64,000 nucleotides of DNA, taken from contig JASISA010000042.1 of the NCBI GenBank assembly GCA_031771865.1, forward strand, positions 675,501-739,500, written 5' to 3'. Positions 31,818 to 41,118 of this stretch are shown piece after piece; within the stretch, counting starts at the first letter, position 1; each line of letters opens with the position of its first letter. Made by a program: the position numbers and the translations under genes. The notes beneath the pieces were generated by a model. That model was not told where the DNA came from, ran no database searches, and worked only from the letters and a program-made list of their open reading frames with translations. The DNA comes from Nothophaeocryptopus gaeumannii (Eukaryota; Ascomycota; Dothideomycetes; Mycosphaerellales; Mycosphaerellaceae).

Positions 31818-33425
31818 TCATGGCCGTCTTCGAGGAGTGAGCTTGCATGCGAAGTCACGCAGAGGGACATTCGACGCTGTCATTCCCGGTACTCCTTTAT
31901 CACTCTGGTTGCCTGGATGCAAAATCCTCCTCACTGTCCCATCAAGATCAAGAATTTCCGTCTTTTGCGGTTCCGCTGTTTCCAGCAGCTCGAAGTCGTC
32001 ATCTTTGAAAGAGAGCTTCTCCGTAATCGAAAAGTCAGAGAAGTCGAACGTTTGCATCATCCTTGCCGCGAGCATACACAGCTCTGCAATGGCGAAGTTG
32101 CGACCCGGGCAGGCTTTAGGGAAGAGGTCAGTGATCACGAGAAAACAAGACAGCAGTGAGAAAAGCTTACGACTCCTTCCAATCCCAAACGTCAAATCAT
32201 ATTTTAACAAAGCTTCCCCATCACCCATGAACCGATGTCCCTTCCAATACCTCACATCCTTCCCATACACCTCCACATCCATCGCACAAGCCTCCTGCAT
32301 CGAATGCAAAATATCCCCCGGCTGGAATATTTTCTCTCCCATACCCGGCAATGTACAGGGGCTCACCACCGTCGCTGGCGTACCTGTGAAGACATACATC
32401 CGGAAGGTCTCGAAGAAGGCTGAGTATAGATGGGGTGTGGCGGCTTTGAAGTTGGTGTTGACAAGAGAGTCAGGTCCGAGGGCGTCGCATTCCTCCCGGA
32501 TCTTCTCGAAGAGTAAAGGGGATTGGACGAGGTTGGTAAACAACCAGCCCAGCGTCTCGGGCGTGTTGGCCAGAAACGCGATCATCATCATGTTCAGAAA
32601 CTTACTTCCGATGTCTGGTGGACTCTTGGCCTTCTCAAATACAGCTATGATAGCCTTCATCTCCGCAGATGCGGTCTCCAGTCCGCCGGCTTGGTACCAA
32701 GCATAGAGCAGCTGATACAACTCGTTTCTCGCCTTGACCGTCTTCCTCGCTCCTGGCACAATTTTCGTCGAAAGCCAGAGCGGAAGAGGCCAGTTGAAGC
32801 TGTTGAACATGGAGTGTTGGTGATCGGTAAACTCCTGCAAAACGATCCTCGTGGCGACATGGTCCAGGTCCGGCCCAAAGATCCCAATACAATTGACATT
32901 GTATCCCAGACGATACATGAGCGAATGCATACTCACCACTTTCCCCTCCGGCCCAACAGCTGCCTTGATTCGATCAATCTCACCATACCCAATCTTCTGC
33001 ACGCTGTCCAGAAGTGTCCCCAGTTTCGATTTCGCCAATTTCCCGTGCACAGTCTGATCAGCATCGCGGACGGTATCCTTATACCTCGGATCAGTCGTCG
33101 GTATCTCCCAGCCAGCGTAGTGAAACCAGTCGAAACCGGCGCGATGGTCTGTTTCAGAGATGGCTGCCCTACTGAAGACGTATTTGATGGCGGAATGTTT
33201 GCAGAGCCAGTAGTTGCGTGACTGGGAGAAGGGATCTTCGAGCCATTTGTGCTTGCCTTCGCCGGCTTCGAGGCTGAAGGACTTGTGAGAGTTGCAGTAC
33301 TGACGATAGATTTGGAGTTTGCGGATAAAGGAGGGGAGGCGGGTTGCCAGGAGGAAGAAGCTGGCCAGGAGGAGGGCAGAGGCGGCGAGTTGTGGGATGA
33401 GGTGATCTTGAACGAGCAGATTCAT
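31818..33425 (-). CDS. cytochrome P450 monooxygenase
   Basis: The ATG at 33425 is chosen. A 57-bp in-frame, stop-free intron at 32114-32170 (GTAAGC donor, TCACTGACC branch, CTAAAG acceptor) interrupts the heme loop. Splicing gives FGIGRSPCPGRNFAIAE with the proximal Cys ligand; 516 aa. An N-terminal anchor (AASALLLASFFLLA) indicates the ER membrane. The K-helix ExxR appears as FFETFRMY, and the I-helix region as FLNMMMIAFLANTPETLGW, where the usual acid-Thr pair is replaced by Asn-Thr. That substitution and the overall sequence recall CYP7/CYP8-like fungal P450s rather than classical hydroxylases. The substrate is unknown. Convergent with the BVMO gene. Confidence 0.9.
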   Translation of the reverse strand: MNLLVQDHLIPQLAASALLLASFFLLATRLPSFIRKLQIYRQYCNSHKSFSLEAGEGKHKWLEDPFSQSRNYWLCKHSAIKYVFSRAAISETDHRAGFDWFHYAGWEIPTTDPRYKDTVRDADQTVHGKLAKSKLGTLLDSVQKIGYGEIDRIKAAVGPEGKVVSMHSLMYRLGYNVNCIGIFGPDLDHVATRIVLQEFTDHQHSMFNSFNWPLPLWLSTKIVPGARKTVKARNELYQLLYAWYQAGGLETASAEMKAIIAVFEKAKSPPDIGSKFLNMMMIAFLANTPETLGWLFTNLVQSPLLFEKIREECDALGPDSLVNTNFKAATPHLYSAFFETFRMYVFTGTPATVVSPCTLPGMGEKIFQPGDILHSMQEACAMDVEVYGKDVRYWKGHRFMGDGEALLKYDLTFGIGRSRKLFSLLSCFLVITDLFPKACPGRNFAIAELCMLAARMMQTFDFSDFSITEKLSFKDDDFELLETAEPQKTEILDLDGTVRRILHPGNQSDKGVPGMTASNVPLRDFACKLTPRRRP

Positions 33426-34764
33426 CTTTGGCGACAATCGGAATTGGACAAATACCAGAGAGAAGCTCGTCTAGACACTGTGCTCAATGCTGTTCATGCT
33501 CTTCGCGAAGTAATAAACGTGGACGATGAAGTCAAGACGAGAAATGTCCCATTGATATGTCTGATGAATGGCCTGCAATTGAGAGTCGAAGTGGTGTCAC
33601 ATTAACTCTGAACCCAATTCTCCTCAAAATCTCGCCGCTACTCTGCAGAGTCCGCTATATCATTGAAGCCTGGTCGAAGGTACAAAGTACTTGTATCAGC
33701 AACCTGCTTTCCTTTGCCCGCGGGCAACTGAAGCTATACGGGCTGCACCTCGATATGCTCGACCGTCACATCATCCTGTACTATCTCATTGAATCGTGAG
33801 TGTGTGTGTCGGCGTATGCGGGCTTTGTAGAGGTGAAACCAGCTTGCTGGAAGAGAGCGGCGCAAGATGGCAGAATGCAGGAATGTCCAAGGATTCAAAG
33901 CCGCCTTCGCCCTATCTTCTCCCAGATCGCGGTACTCTATCAAGTCAGCTCAGTGTTGAGAAAGATGGACGGTCTCGCGATAAGTATATGTTCCCGGTGC
34001 AGTTGATGTCGTCCCCTATCCTCTCCACCTTGGAAGGTGAAGTTGGGTTACAGTTGCCACCAACGTCGCTCAGGGCAAGGAGAGATCATGGCTCCTCGGT
34101 AGCCTGTCCCTGCTTCAATCCTGAACTCCTCCTCACCAACCTGACTTGATGCGGAACAGCACGGCCTATCATGTCAACAGAAAAGCAGATAAGGGACCTT
34201 CACAATCGTTTCATTCGCCTTCTGCGGGCCTTCGGCGCACGAGCTGTTGCCGTAGGCGATAGCGACTTCTGCATTGATCAGCTTTGCGTGAGTCTTGCGA
34301 TCTGTACACGAGGAGCATATTAACAGGCCGGGATGCTCAACTGATATGAGCGATATGGTCGAGACGCAGGAGACTGCTTTGGTCACAATATCGAATCCAT
34401 AATGTCCACTGCCATGTCTTTCGCCATTGAAAGAGTGTGCGATGATCGTTTCTCTTCACAATCATGATGCCTCTCGGATCCGCCAAAGATAGCAACAGAC
34501 AAAAGCATGCTGAAGGTTCCAAAAGCCACGCGCTCGCCATGTGTGGCCAACCAAGTAGAGTTTACATGCTATCCATGTCTGTGTCACAATGCTCGATGCC
34601 GGAGTTCGGACGCCACTCCATCCTCTAGCACTCGATGCCAAGCTCACGCGATAAGGCTGGTTCAAGTAGAACGGCAAGTGTCTCGTACATCGTCAGCTTG
34701 TTGTTGAGCACTTCTTGTCGTCAAGTACATTTCTCCAGTTTGGACAGCGATCTTTGCCGCCAAG
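33426..34764. other. divergent intergenic region, 1.3 kb
   Basis: Promoters of the P450 (-) and the NCS1 permease (+). Short frames on both strands (for example 34171-34290) have no recognisable domain. Confidence 0.5.
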
Positions 34765-37446
34765 ATGGCAGAGAAGGGCCGACGAAGGACGGCTGTAAAG
34801 CAATACCTCAAAAGATTTGAGGTCGCTCAACCTAAGTCTGGGACTTATGAGATTGATCGCTATACATGTCCAGGCATGCGCTTCCATGACTGCTTGAGAA
34901 GACTTGCGCTGACTTTGATCGCCAGATCTCGTGCCTCTTGATAGGACACGGTAAGATGAACTGAGGTGCTAAGGCGTCCAAGAACATCGACTGATGGCAA
35001 GCAATAGCCGTCTTTGGGGAGGATGGAGCTATGTCGTGTACTGGTGCACAGGAGGTAAGTTCGACGGCGAAGCACGCATCGAAGGCGCTTCGATAATGAC
35101 AAGATAGGCTTTGCCATCTACAACTACTCGACCGGCTCTGCTTTGATCGCCTACGGTCTGAGCGGGAAGCAAGCTCTCGCATCTGGCATCTTCTCTCCAT
35201 TGGCGCTTGCTGCTTTGTGCGTGCTGTGCGGTGTAAGCTCATCTTGCTGCAATTGGTAGTATCTTCAACTGACATGTGAACGACAGTGGGTCGGCGGCAG
35301 CCATCATGTCACGTACACAGTCGCATCTCGCATGTCCTGGGGGATGCGAGGCACGTACTTCGCTGTATTCATCCGGGTCATGCCAGGTCTAGTCTGGGAC
35401 GGCATCGAAGCATGGTGGGGTGGCCAGGCCGTCAGTACGTGCATTGGCACAATGTCCTTGACATGGGCGAATTGGTCCTATTTGCTCGCGAATGGAACAA
35501 TGGAGCTCAGGGTAGAAATCCTTTCGAAGCATGTTGCGAACCGCTTGCTGACCATTTTTAGGATTTTATTGGCTGTGAGTGTGTGGTGCGTTCATGAAAT
35601 GAATCAAGCTGACCTTCCCAAGTCATCATTTACTATATCATCTGTGAGTTCGCAGCAGCCGAATCGATGTGAGACGGCGCTGACACCAACAGACCTGATC
35701 GTCATGTGGTTGCCTCCTGAGAAGCTGTACAAGCCATTCCTGGTTTCATGCGTTGGATTCGCAATTACTGTCGTCGGTGCGCCGTCTCAATACTCTCGCT
35801 CCGCTGAAAGATTGCTCATCAATGTAGGCTTGTTGATCTGGTCTATCCATCACGCCGATGGCACAGGCGGACCATACTTCGCCCACTCCTATCAAGCCGA
35901 GACTCTGCTTGCCAACTCTCTCCGTGAGCTTGACGTGCCTTCGTTACGACGATGACTGACCAGAAATTTAGCTTGGGCCATTATATACGGTGCGACTTCT
36001 GTACTCGGGAATTGCGGAGTGGTCACTCTTGGACAGGCAGATTGGTGCCGATTTTCGAAGAACGGAAACGGAATTCCGATGATAGCACAAGTCATCGCTT
36101 GTCCAGTCATGATGTACGCCATCTGTGAGTCTCCTGTAGTCCCAACGTCCTTTAACCAGGAGATATAGCTGACCGCAAGCAGATGCTCTCGGAATCTTGG
36201 TCACCTCAGCGTCTGCACAAACTCTGGGTGATGCATATTGGCAGCCGTATCTGCTGCTTAGAGAGATCCAGAAGTATCACAATAACTCTTCGTCAGCCAG
36301 AGCGGGAGTGTAAGCCCAAGCAATCTATGTCGACGTTGACTGCTGCTAACCATATCAGGTTCTTCGCTTCAGCAGCTTGCGCGTATGCTCAGGTGTGCGT
36401 CAACATCATTCTCAATTCTGTAGCTTCAGCCATGGACTTGACGGCGTATGCTCCGAAGTGGCTCAATATCAGGCGGGGGTATGTGTGCACCCAGACTTGG
36501 AGGAATTGATCGTCCAACTGACTCTTTCCATAGAGCATACGTTATCGCGGCTGTCGGCCTCGCCGTCAATCCCTGGCAATTGACAGTATCAGCAAAAACG
36601 TTTATTGCAGTTCTCAACGGGTAGGCGTTCACCGGCGGATGAGGCTGCACAGAATGCTGATCACGGCGTAGTTTTGGCATTTTTTACGGACCTTGCTCGG
36701 GCATTCTGGTGGCTGATTTCTGGATCGTGCGGAAGCGTCTAGTGAAGAGTAAGTGGAGCCTGAGCTGTTTCCCGATAATGAGCTGATTGTCGACAGTGGA
36801 TGACCTGTACCGAGGAAACTCGAAGTCGATCTATTGGTACTGGAAAGGCTGCAACTGGCGTGCTTTCCTGGCCTTCGTGCTGGCCATCTTTCCCGCAATG
36901 CCAGGTTATGCTAGTAAGTCTATGCCGTTGGACGTGCCCCGCGGCTGCTGAACATTTTACACAGTGGGCTGCGCAGATTTAGATCGTGCTCCGAACGCAT
37001 GGATGAAGCTCAGTCGACTTGGCTTTCTGACAGGCTTCTTCTTGGCAATCATATTCTACTGGGCCTTCAGCCGTATCTGGCCACCTCCTGGGCTCGGCAT
37101 CGGAACTCGCAGGCATGATGAAGACACGCTGATCTTACCCACTGCTTATCGCCAGGATATACCTACGCAAGGGCAGTACTCGTCTATTCTGCATGGCGAA
37201 AGGGCAAGCGATAGCTCCATGGAAAAGAGTCGAGCGAATATTGCAGTCATGACTGGCGAGGACATCAGCGAGAAGTCGATTGAGAAAAATGGCCCGCAGG
37301 ACGCAGAGATCGGGAAGGGGGAAGACCTGCTGGTAACAGAGGCCGTTCATCGTAGACGCTCGTCAGTTCATGAGAGCGACGTTGCACCGCATAGAAAACC
37401 TCATTTAAGTGATAAAGAAGACCAAATGGGTCTTGGTAGCTTCTAA
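34765..37446 (+). CDS. NCS1 family permease (nucleobase/allantoin/uridine type)
   Basis: Sixteen exons: 34765-34867, 34926-34950, 35008-35054, 35108-35232, 35287-35511, 35562-35574, 35623-35643, 35693-35776, 35828-35923, 35972-36124, 36183-36309, 36359-36478, 36534-36620, 36672-36748, 36797-36913 and 36965-37446. Phases agree throughout and total 633 aa. The start reads MAEKGRRRTAVKQYLKRFEV. The early NCS1 block is PLDRTRRLWGGWSYVVYW. Other family segments are GWVGGSHHVTYTVASRMSWG, VWDGIEAWWGGQAV, RDFIGFIIYYIIYLIVMWLP, SVASAMDLTAYAPKWLNIRR (TM8-9), FGIFYGPCSGILVADFWIVR and LYRGNSKSIYWYWKGCNWRA. About twelve TM helices, then a soluble C-tail of about 150 residues. Plasma-membrane uptake of nucleobases, nucleosides or allantoin is the family role. 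Exons 2, 6 and 7 are 25, 13 and 21 bp, so automated models may fail. Confidence 0.9.
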
Positions 37447-37535
37447 GACCCAAGCTCATCTTGGGCCGTATTCCATTTTTGAGCTCCAAGTTCCGACTTC
37501 GACCCGTGCGATATGAAAACTGTTCAGAATGACGC

Positions 37536-38225
37536 TCAAGGTTCAGCAAGTGTCGGCTTCTTATCCTCTGTCTTGGTACCCTTGGGCCACCAGATCATGG
37601 CTGGAAAGGTGAAGTCTCCGACAATGATCCTATCCACAACTTCGAAGCCCAGCCTCTGATACACAAGTGCACCAGCATCGCTCGCCTCGAGATACGCTGG
37701 TATGCCAAGCTCTGCGCACCGATCAAGGCCCCACTGAACGCATAGCGTCGCGGCACCCATTCTTTGAAAAGCAGGATCAGTCGCCATGTACATTAAGACG
37801 GCATGAGGTCTGGGCCCAAACCACTTGATGCGGCCATCAACGGTGGGTTTCATCTCTTGGAGATATCTTTGCCTCGTGCGCTCGTCTTCAACCCATGCAG
37901 CAGAGAGTAGAAAGTAAGGTGTGCGGTACTCCTCCTCTGCTCGGGGCCGATCGTATATCGCCCACTCCGCGCTCGATACGATCTGTTCAGTACCCGTCTC
38001 CGGGTTTCGGTGAATGCACTTGATGCCAAACGGGGTCTCGAAATGCTTCTCGTGCTCTCGTTTCGCTCGCAGGTGACGTTCGGCAGCGCCTTTGAGGCCT
38101 TCTGGGGTGCTCACATTGCCCACGATGCGTTCCGTTTCGTAGTGTTTGAAGTTCGGAACGACGATTTCCACGAGGCGAGGAACATCTTCCTCCCGCGATG
38201 CTTCCACACGGAGAAGGGGCGCCAT
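37536..38225 (-). CDS. GNAT-family N-acetyltransferase
   Basis: A single exon of 229 aa from the ATG at 38225. The acetyl-CoA fold is visible: HAVLMYMATDPAFQRMGAAT contains the core beta strand and the Q/RxxGxA pyrophosphate loop, followed by LCVQWGLDRCAELGIPAYLE, ASDAGALVYQRLGFEVVD and a last strand. The N-terminal part (LLRVEASREEDVPRLVEIV) is the usual first strand-helix of GNAT proteins. The acceptor substrate is unknown; small-molecule amines or drug detoxification are common for such fungal members. It is convergent with the NCS1 permease, 90 bp apart. Confidence 0.87.
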   Translation of the reverse strand: MAPLLRVEASREEDVPRLVEIVVPNFKHYETERIVGNVSTPEGLKGAAERHLRAKREHEKHFETPFGIKCIHRNPETGTEQIVSSAEWAIYDRPRAEEEYRTPYFLLSAAWVEDERTRQRYLQEMKPTVDGRIKWFGPRPHAVLMYMATDPAFQRMGAATLCVQWGLDRCAELGIPAYLEASDAGALVYQRLGFEVVDRIIVGDFTFPAMIWWPKGTKTEDKKPTLAEP

Positions 38226-39110
38226 CGTGATCACGAGTCAATGAAGAATGTTTCTGGAGCCGATGCAGCGGACAGTGAACGAAGCCTGTCTTATAACCCT
38301 ACCTGTCCTGTCTCGTATGGTGCGTAGCGAACAGGAATTCCCTCGGGCAGCGAAGGCCGCACCAACATCCTCTGATGCATGCGCTGAGACGGCATGATCG
38401 GGCGCGACGTGGTCTCCACATGTGCTACGAAGTATGGTATGCTCTTTCAGCTGCGCGGGTTCACCTGATGAGTCAAGGTTTTCGGTTCGGCATGATGCTA
38501 CTTGGTCTCAGCTTTCATCCCTAGTTCTACCTTCGCTTCGGTGCTTCGGGCTTGATAGCGTTTTGCCTCAATAATAATGTTATCACGACCAACGGCAGGC
38601 TTGCCCGATATGACACGCAAGTCACAGAGAAGGGCTAGACAGCCACGGAAGAACACTGAGTACGCAACGGCATTTGCTGCCGACGCCGACAGAGTACCGC
38701 AGATCCACCTCGCCCGGAGTAGTTCTACTAGAAGGTCCGCTCTGGTAGCCTGGAGATCATGGGTCAGGTCAAAAGCATCCCGTGCACATTATTGAGGTCA
38801 ACATCGCCTACGGACGGACGGCCTCTTATCTTCGGGACTAACAGCAGTACAGCTTCTGCAAATCGCCCGACATACAGCTCTTTTCTCAGCCCGAAGCGTT
38901 ACAAGACCTCCGCAAGTCCCTTCACTGGCACACGAACCACTCGAAGATCACGAAGTTGAACTTTCTATACGTCTTCGCATGACAATGGAGGCAGGCATAC
39001 AAGATCCAGACGGGAGAGGTGTTGGTTTCGAAATTGATATCGTAAATGCGTTCGGTAGGTGAACAGAGATGACGTCTCTCACCTACATAAGAGACTAAAG
39101 CTCAAGTTAG
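38226..39110. other. start of accessory island, no intact gene
   Basis: 5' flank of the GNAT gene, then sequence with short basic frames (38577-38795, 38759-38959) that may be decayed N-terminal parts of the neighbouring DUF3435 relic. No intact gene can be read. Confidence 0.4.
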
Positions 39111-39835
39111 TACATCGAGAACGATCTGCGCATCGACTTTGACCTGATTGAGGAGCGGTGTAATAAACCGGTGCTCAACGTTGACGATTTGCTCGCGACT
39201 CTACACTACCACTGAATTATTTGCGACGGCTGGTATGCACCTGAGCGGCAACGACTCCAGCTCGCCTTGATGCTGCTGCTCATCGTATACGCCTCAGCCC
39301 GACCCTCCGCCATCGTGGACTGTGAGGACAGATTACTAGACGACAACCTCAGCGAAGATGAAAAGAACTTTCTAGGGCAATACACCTCTCATGAGCCTTA
39401 AGGAGATTGCTTAAGATGGAAAGACAACCAGATATACAAGATCAAATGACAGAGTCCCACGGACCATGTCTTCGTTATGATCGTGACTGTGAGGCTCATG
39501 AAGGGCATGCGCAACAAGTCCTCGGCGTGAGAACCTCCGATTTGATCTCGCAACAACTTGCTAACTATGCTAGTCCCCGGTACGTGTTCCATGAGCGAGA
39601 CGATGATCTTGCCTTCTGTCCTACCCTACATTTCCTGGCACTGGCGTTCGCCGACGAGGCATTCAACAGTCCATACTTACGAGAGCCGAAAGATCTCTAT
39701 TCGTTCCACGTGGACGACAACCGAGGACTGCAGGCGGTTCCGATCGAGTGGAAGCCAGAGAAACCCAACCTACCGGTCTTTCGCAAGTCTACCGAGAGCC
39801 AAGACACCTGCTCTTTCTCCACCTCAGAGACATAG
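39111..39835 (+). pseudogene. decayed DUF3435 / FLUG-domain gene
   Basis: Pieces in shifting frames match the DUF3435 family. First comes YIENDLRIDFDLIEERCNKP and VLNVDDLLATLHYH, then a TGA (39213), then APERQRLQLALMLLLIVYAS and ARPSAIVD. Next are LRWKDNQIYKIK, a TGA, and DHVFVMIVTVRLMKGMRN. After another shift come YVFHERDDDLAFCPTLHFLA, LAFADEAF, and VPIEWKPEKPNLPVFRKST. Multiple stops and frame changes show it is dead. DUF3435 proteins include tyrosine-recombinase-like captains of Starship mobile elements, and also many orphan relatives. No element ends are visible, so the link to a mobile element is inference. Confidence 0.8.
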
Positions 39836-40663
39836 GAAAGATCGTACGAGTTCGAGGAGAGAGGCGTGCTCTCTGGTCTCTAGTGCAGAAACGAAGACAT
39901 TAGCCAAAGCGACGATGGCGACGTCCTCCAGCGACGAATCCAAGCGCTGAACGCAATGTCAGCCTTATGCATTCGCCGGCAAGCTCCTCGTTAGCGCCAG
40001 CGTCAGGTACCTGCGGAAGTGGACGAGCCGATCTCAGCGCTTGGAGATAATGCTCTAGTTTTTCATTGAGGAAAAGGCTACTTGTAAATGAAGAGACTTC
40101 ACGATTTGTTATCGAGAAAACGTCTTGAACTAATACTATCAATTCCTTGGACAATAAGGCAGAAGTCCTTAATTGCGGGAAACTACCCTAACATGGTTTT
40201 CCTTAGAGCCTTAATAACCCGGACCCGTGCTTAATGCTACCTTTAAGACAAAGTTGTCTGAGCTGCAAACTGTTCCTACTACGCCGTTTCGAGATAAGTA
40301 TGGTTCCGATGTCTTAGAAGACCGCTCAGCTATATGTATTATCGAACGAAAACTACTAATGTCCGGGAAGCTCCTAGCTCGGAGAGGCCCGGGAAATGGA
40401 CAAAGAAGCCTATGTCAAGTAACTGTTTCGCGCGCAAAAATCGCGCAAAAGTAAATACTAGAAACAGGTCTTTCCTAGTAAAGGCCCTAATGTCGAAGAC
40501 TAACGCTAGTAGCCGACGGTTTCTTAAGTAGCGAGAGAGAGAGAGATATATATATATATCTACTACCTTCCAGACTGTGCCGTAGTTATCTTAGACTAGA
40601 TTGTCTACATCCTATATTACGATCTTCCTCCTATAGCTAAATTCTCGGCCTTCGACGATCAAC
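39836..40663. other. AT-richer accessory DNA
   Basis: No intact gene. The composition is poorer in G+C from about 40040 and includes a (GA)n(TA)n microsatellite. It is probably decayed repetitive DNA, but I cannot assign a family. Confidence 0.45.
40533..40559. repeat. (GA)7(TA)6 microsatellite
   Basis: Seven GA units run directly into six TA units plus one T. It lies about 100 bp upstream of the small secreted protein gene. Confidence 0.9.
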
Positions 40664-40897
40664 ATGTTCCGCCGCACGCTCCTCCTCTTAGGGCTTCTTT
40701 ACCTTGCTGTCCAATCTATGGCTGACTTCAACGTCTGCGGCTGTTGTACTGTAAGTAAAACAAGGACCTAGAAGCGACTTGGACTAATTGGATATGAAAA
40801 GACGGACGACAAGTGTGGCTGGTGGCATCACAAGGCTGGAGATACAGGTCTTGAATGTAGGCTTACTGCTGACGGATGCACAAGGAATTGCTGTTAG
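40664..40897 (+). CDS. small cysteine-rich secreted protein, candidate effector
   Basis: Two short exons, 40664-40750 and 40802-40897, with a 51-bp intron (GTAAGT donor, GGACTAATTG branch, GAAAAG acceptor); 60 aa. The N-terminus is a clear signal peptide: MFRRTLLLLGLLYLAVQSMA with likely cleavage after Ala20. The mature part is about 40 residues and has eight cysteines in the pattern C-x-CC-x5-C-x13-C-x7-C-x3-CC, with a Trp-Trp-His-His segment between. The even cysteine count fits four disulfides. I recognise no family; small secreted cysteine-rich proteins of this kind are common candidate effectors or antimicrobial proteins. It lies between a DUF3435 relic and broken metabolic genes. Function and expression are unknown. 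Confidence 0.72.
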
Positions 40898-41022
40898 CAA
40901 GTTCCGCTCGCTAGGACATCGAGTTCATTACCTATCTCGCTGGTCTAGATAGCTTGGACTGGTTCTATGAGGGACCAACTACAATCAAAGGAAACACATT
41001 CTATTATCACGATACCGGAACA

Positions 41023-41118
41023 ATGGCGACAACGAAAGGCTGGCGACTCCACTCCTACGGCGGACCCGAAAACCTCCCGCTCAACAATATCCCAATCCTG
41101 AAACTAGGACCAGGATAA
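41023..41118 (+). pseudogene. 5' stub of a zinc-type alcohol dehydrogenase
   Basis: ATG to TAA encodes 31 residues, MATTKGWRLHSYGGPENLPL followed by NNIPILKLGPG. This is the canonical N-terminal strand pair of quinone-reductase-like MDR alcohol dehydrogenases, which normally continues for about 300 more residues (GEVLVKV and onward). Here it stops at a TAA and runs directly into a methyltransferase frame. A truncation or rearrangement junction is the simplest reading. Confidence 0.65.

Noticed and set aside
29671..38225. Full secondary-metabolite gene cluster
   Set aside because: No backbone synthase or pathway regulator is present; only a tentative oxidative pair.
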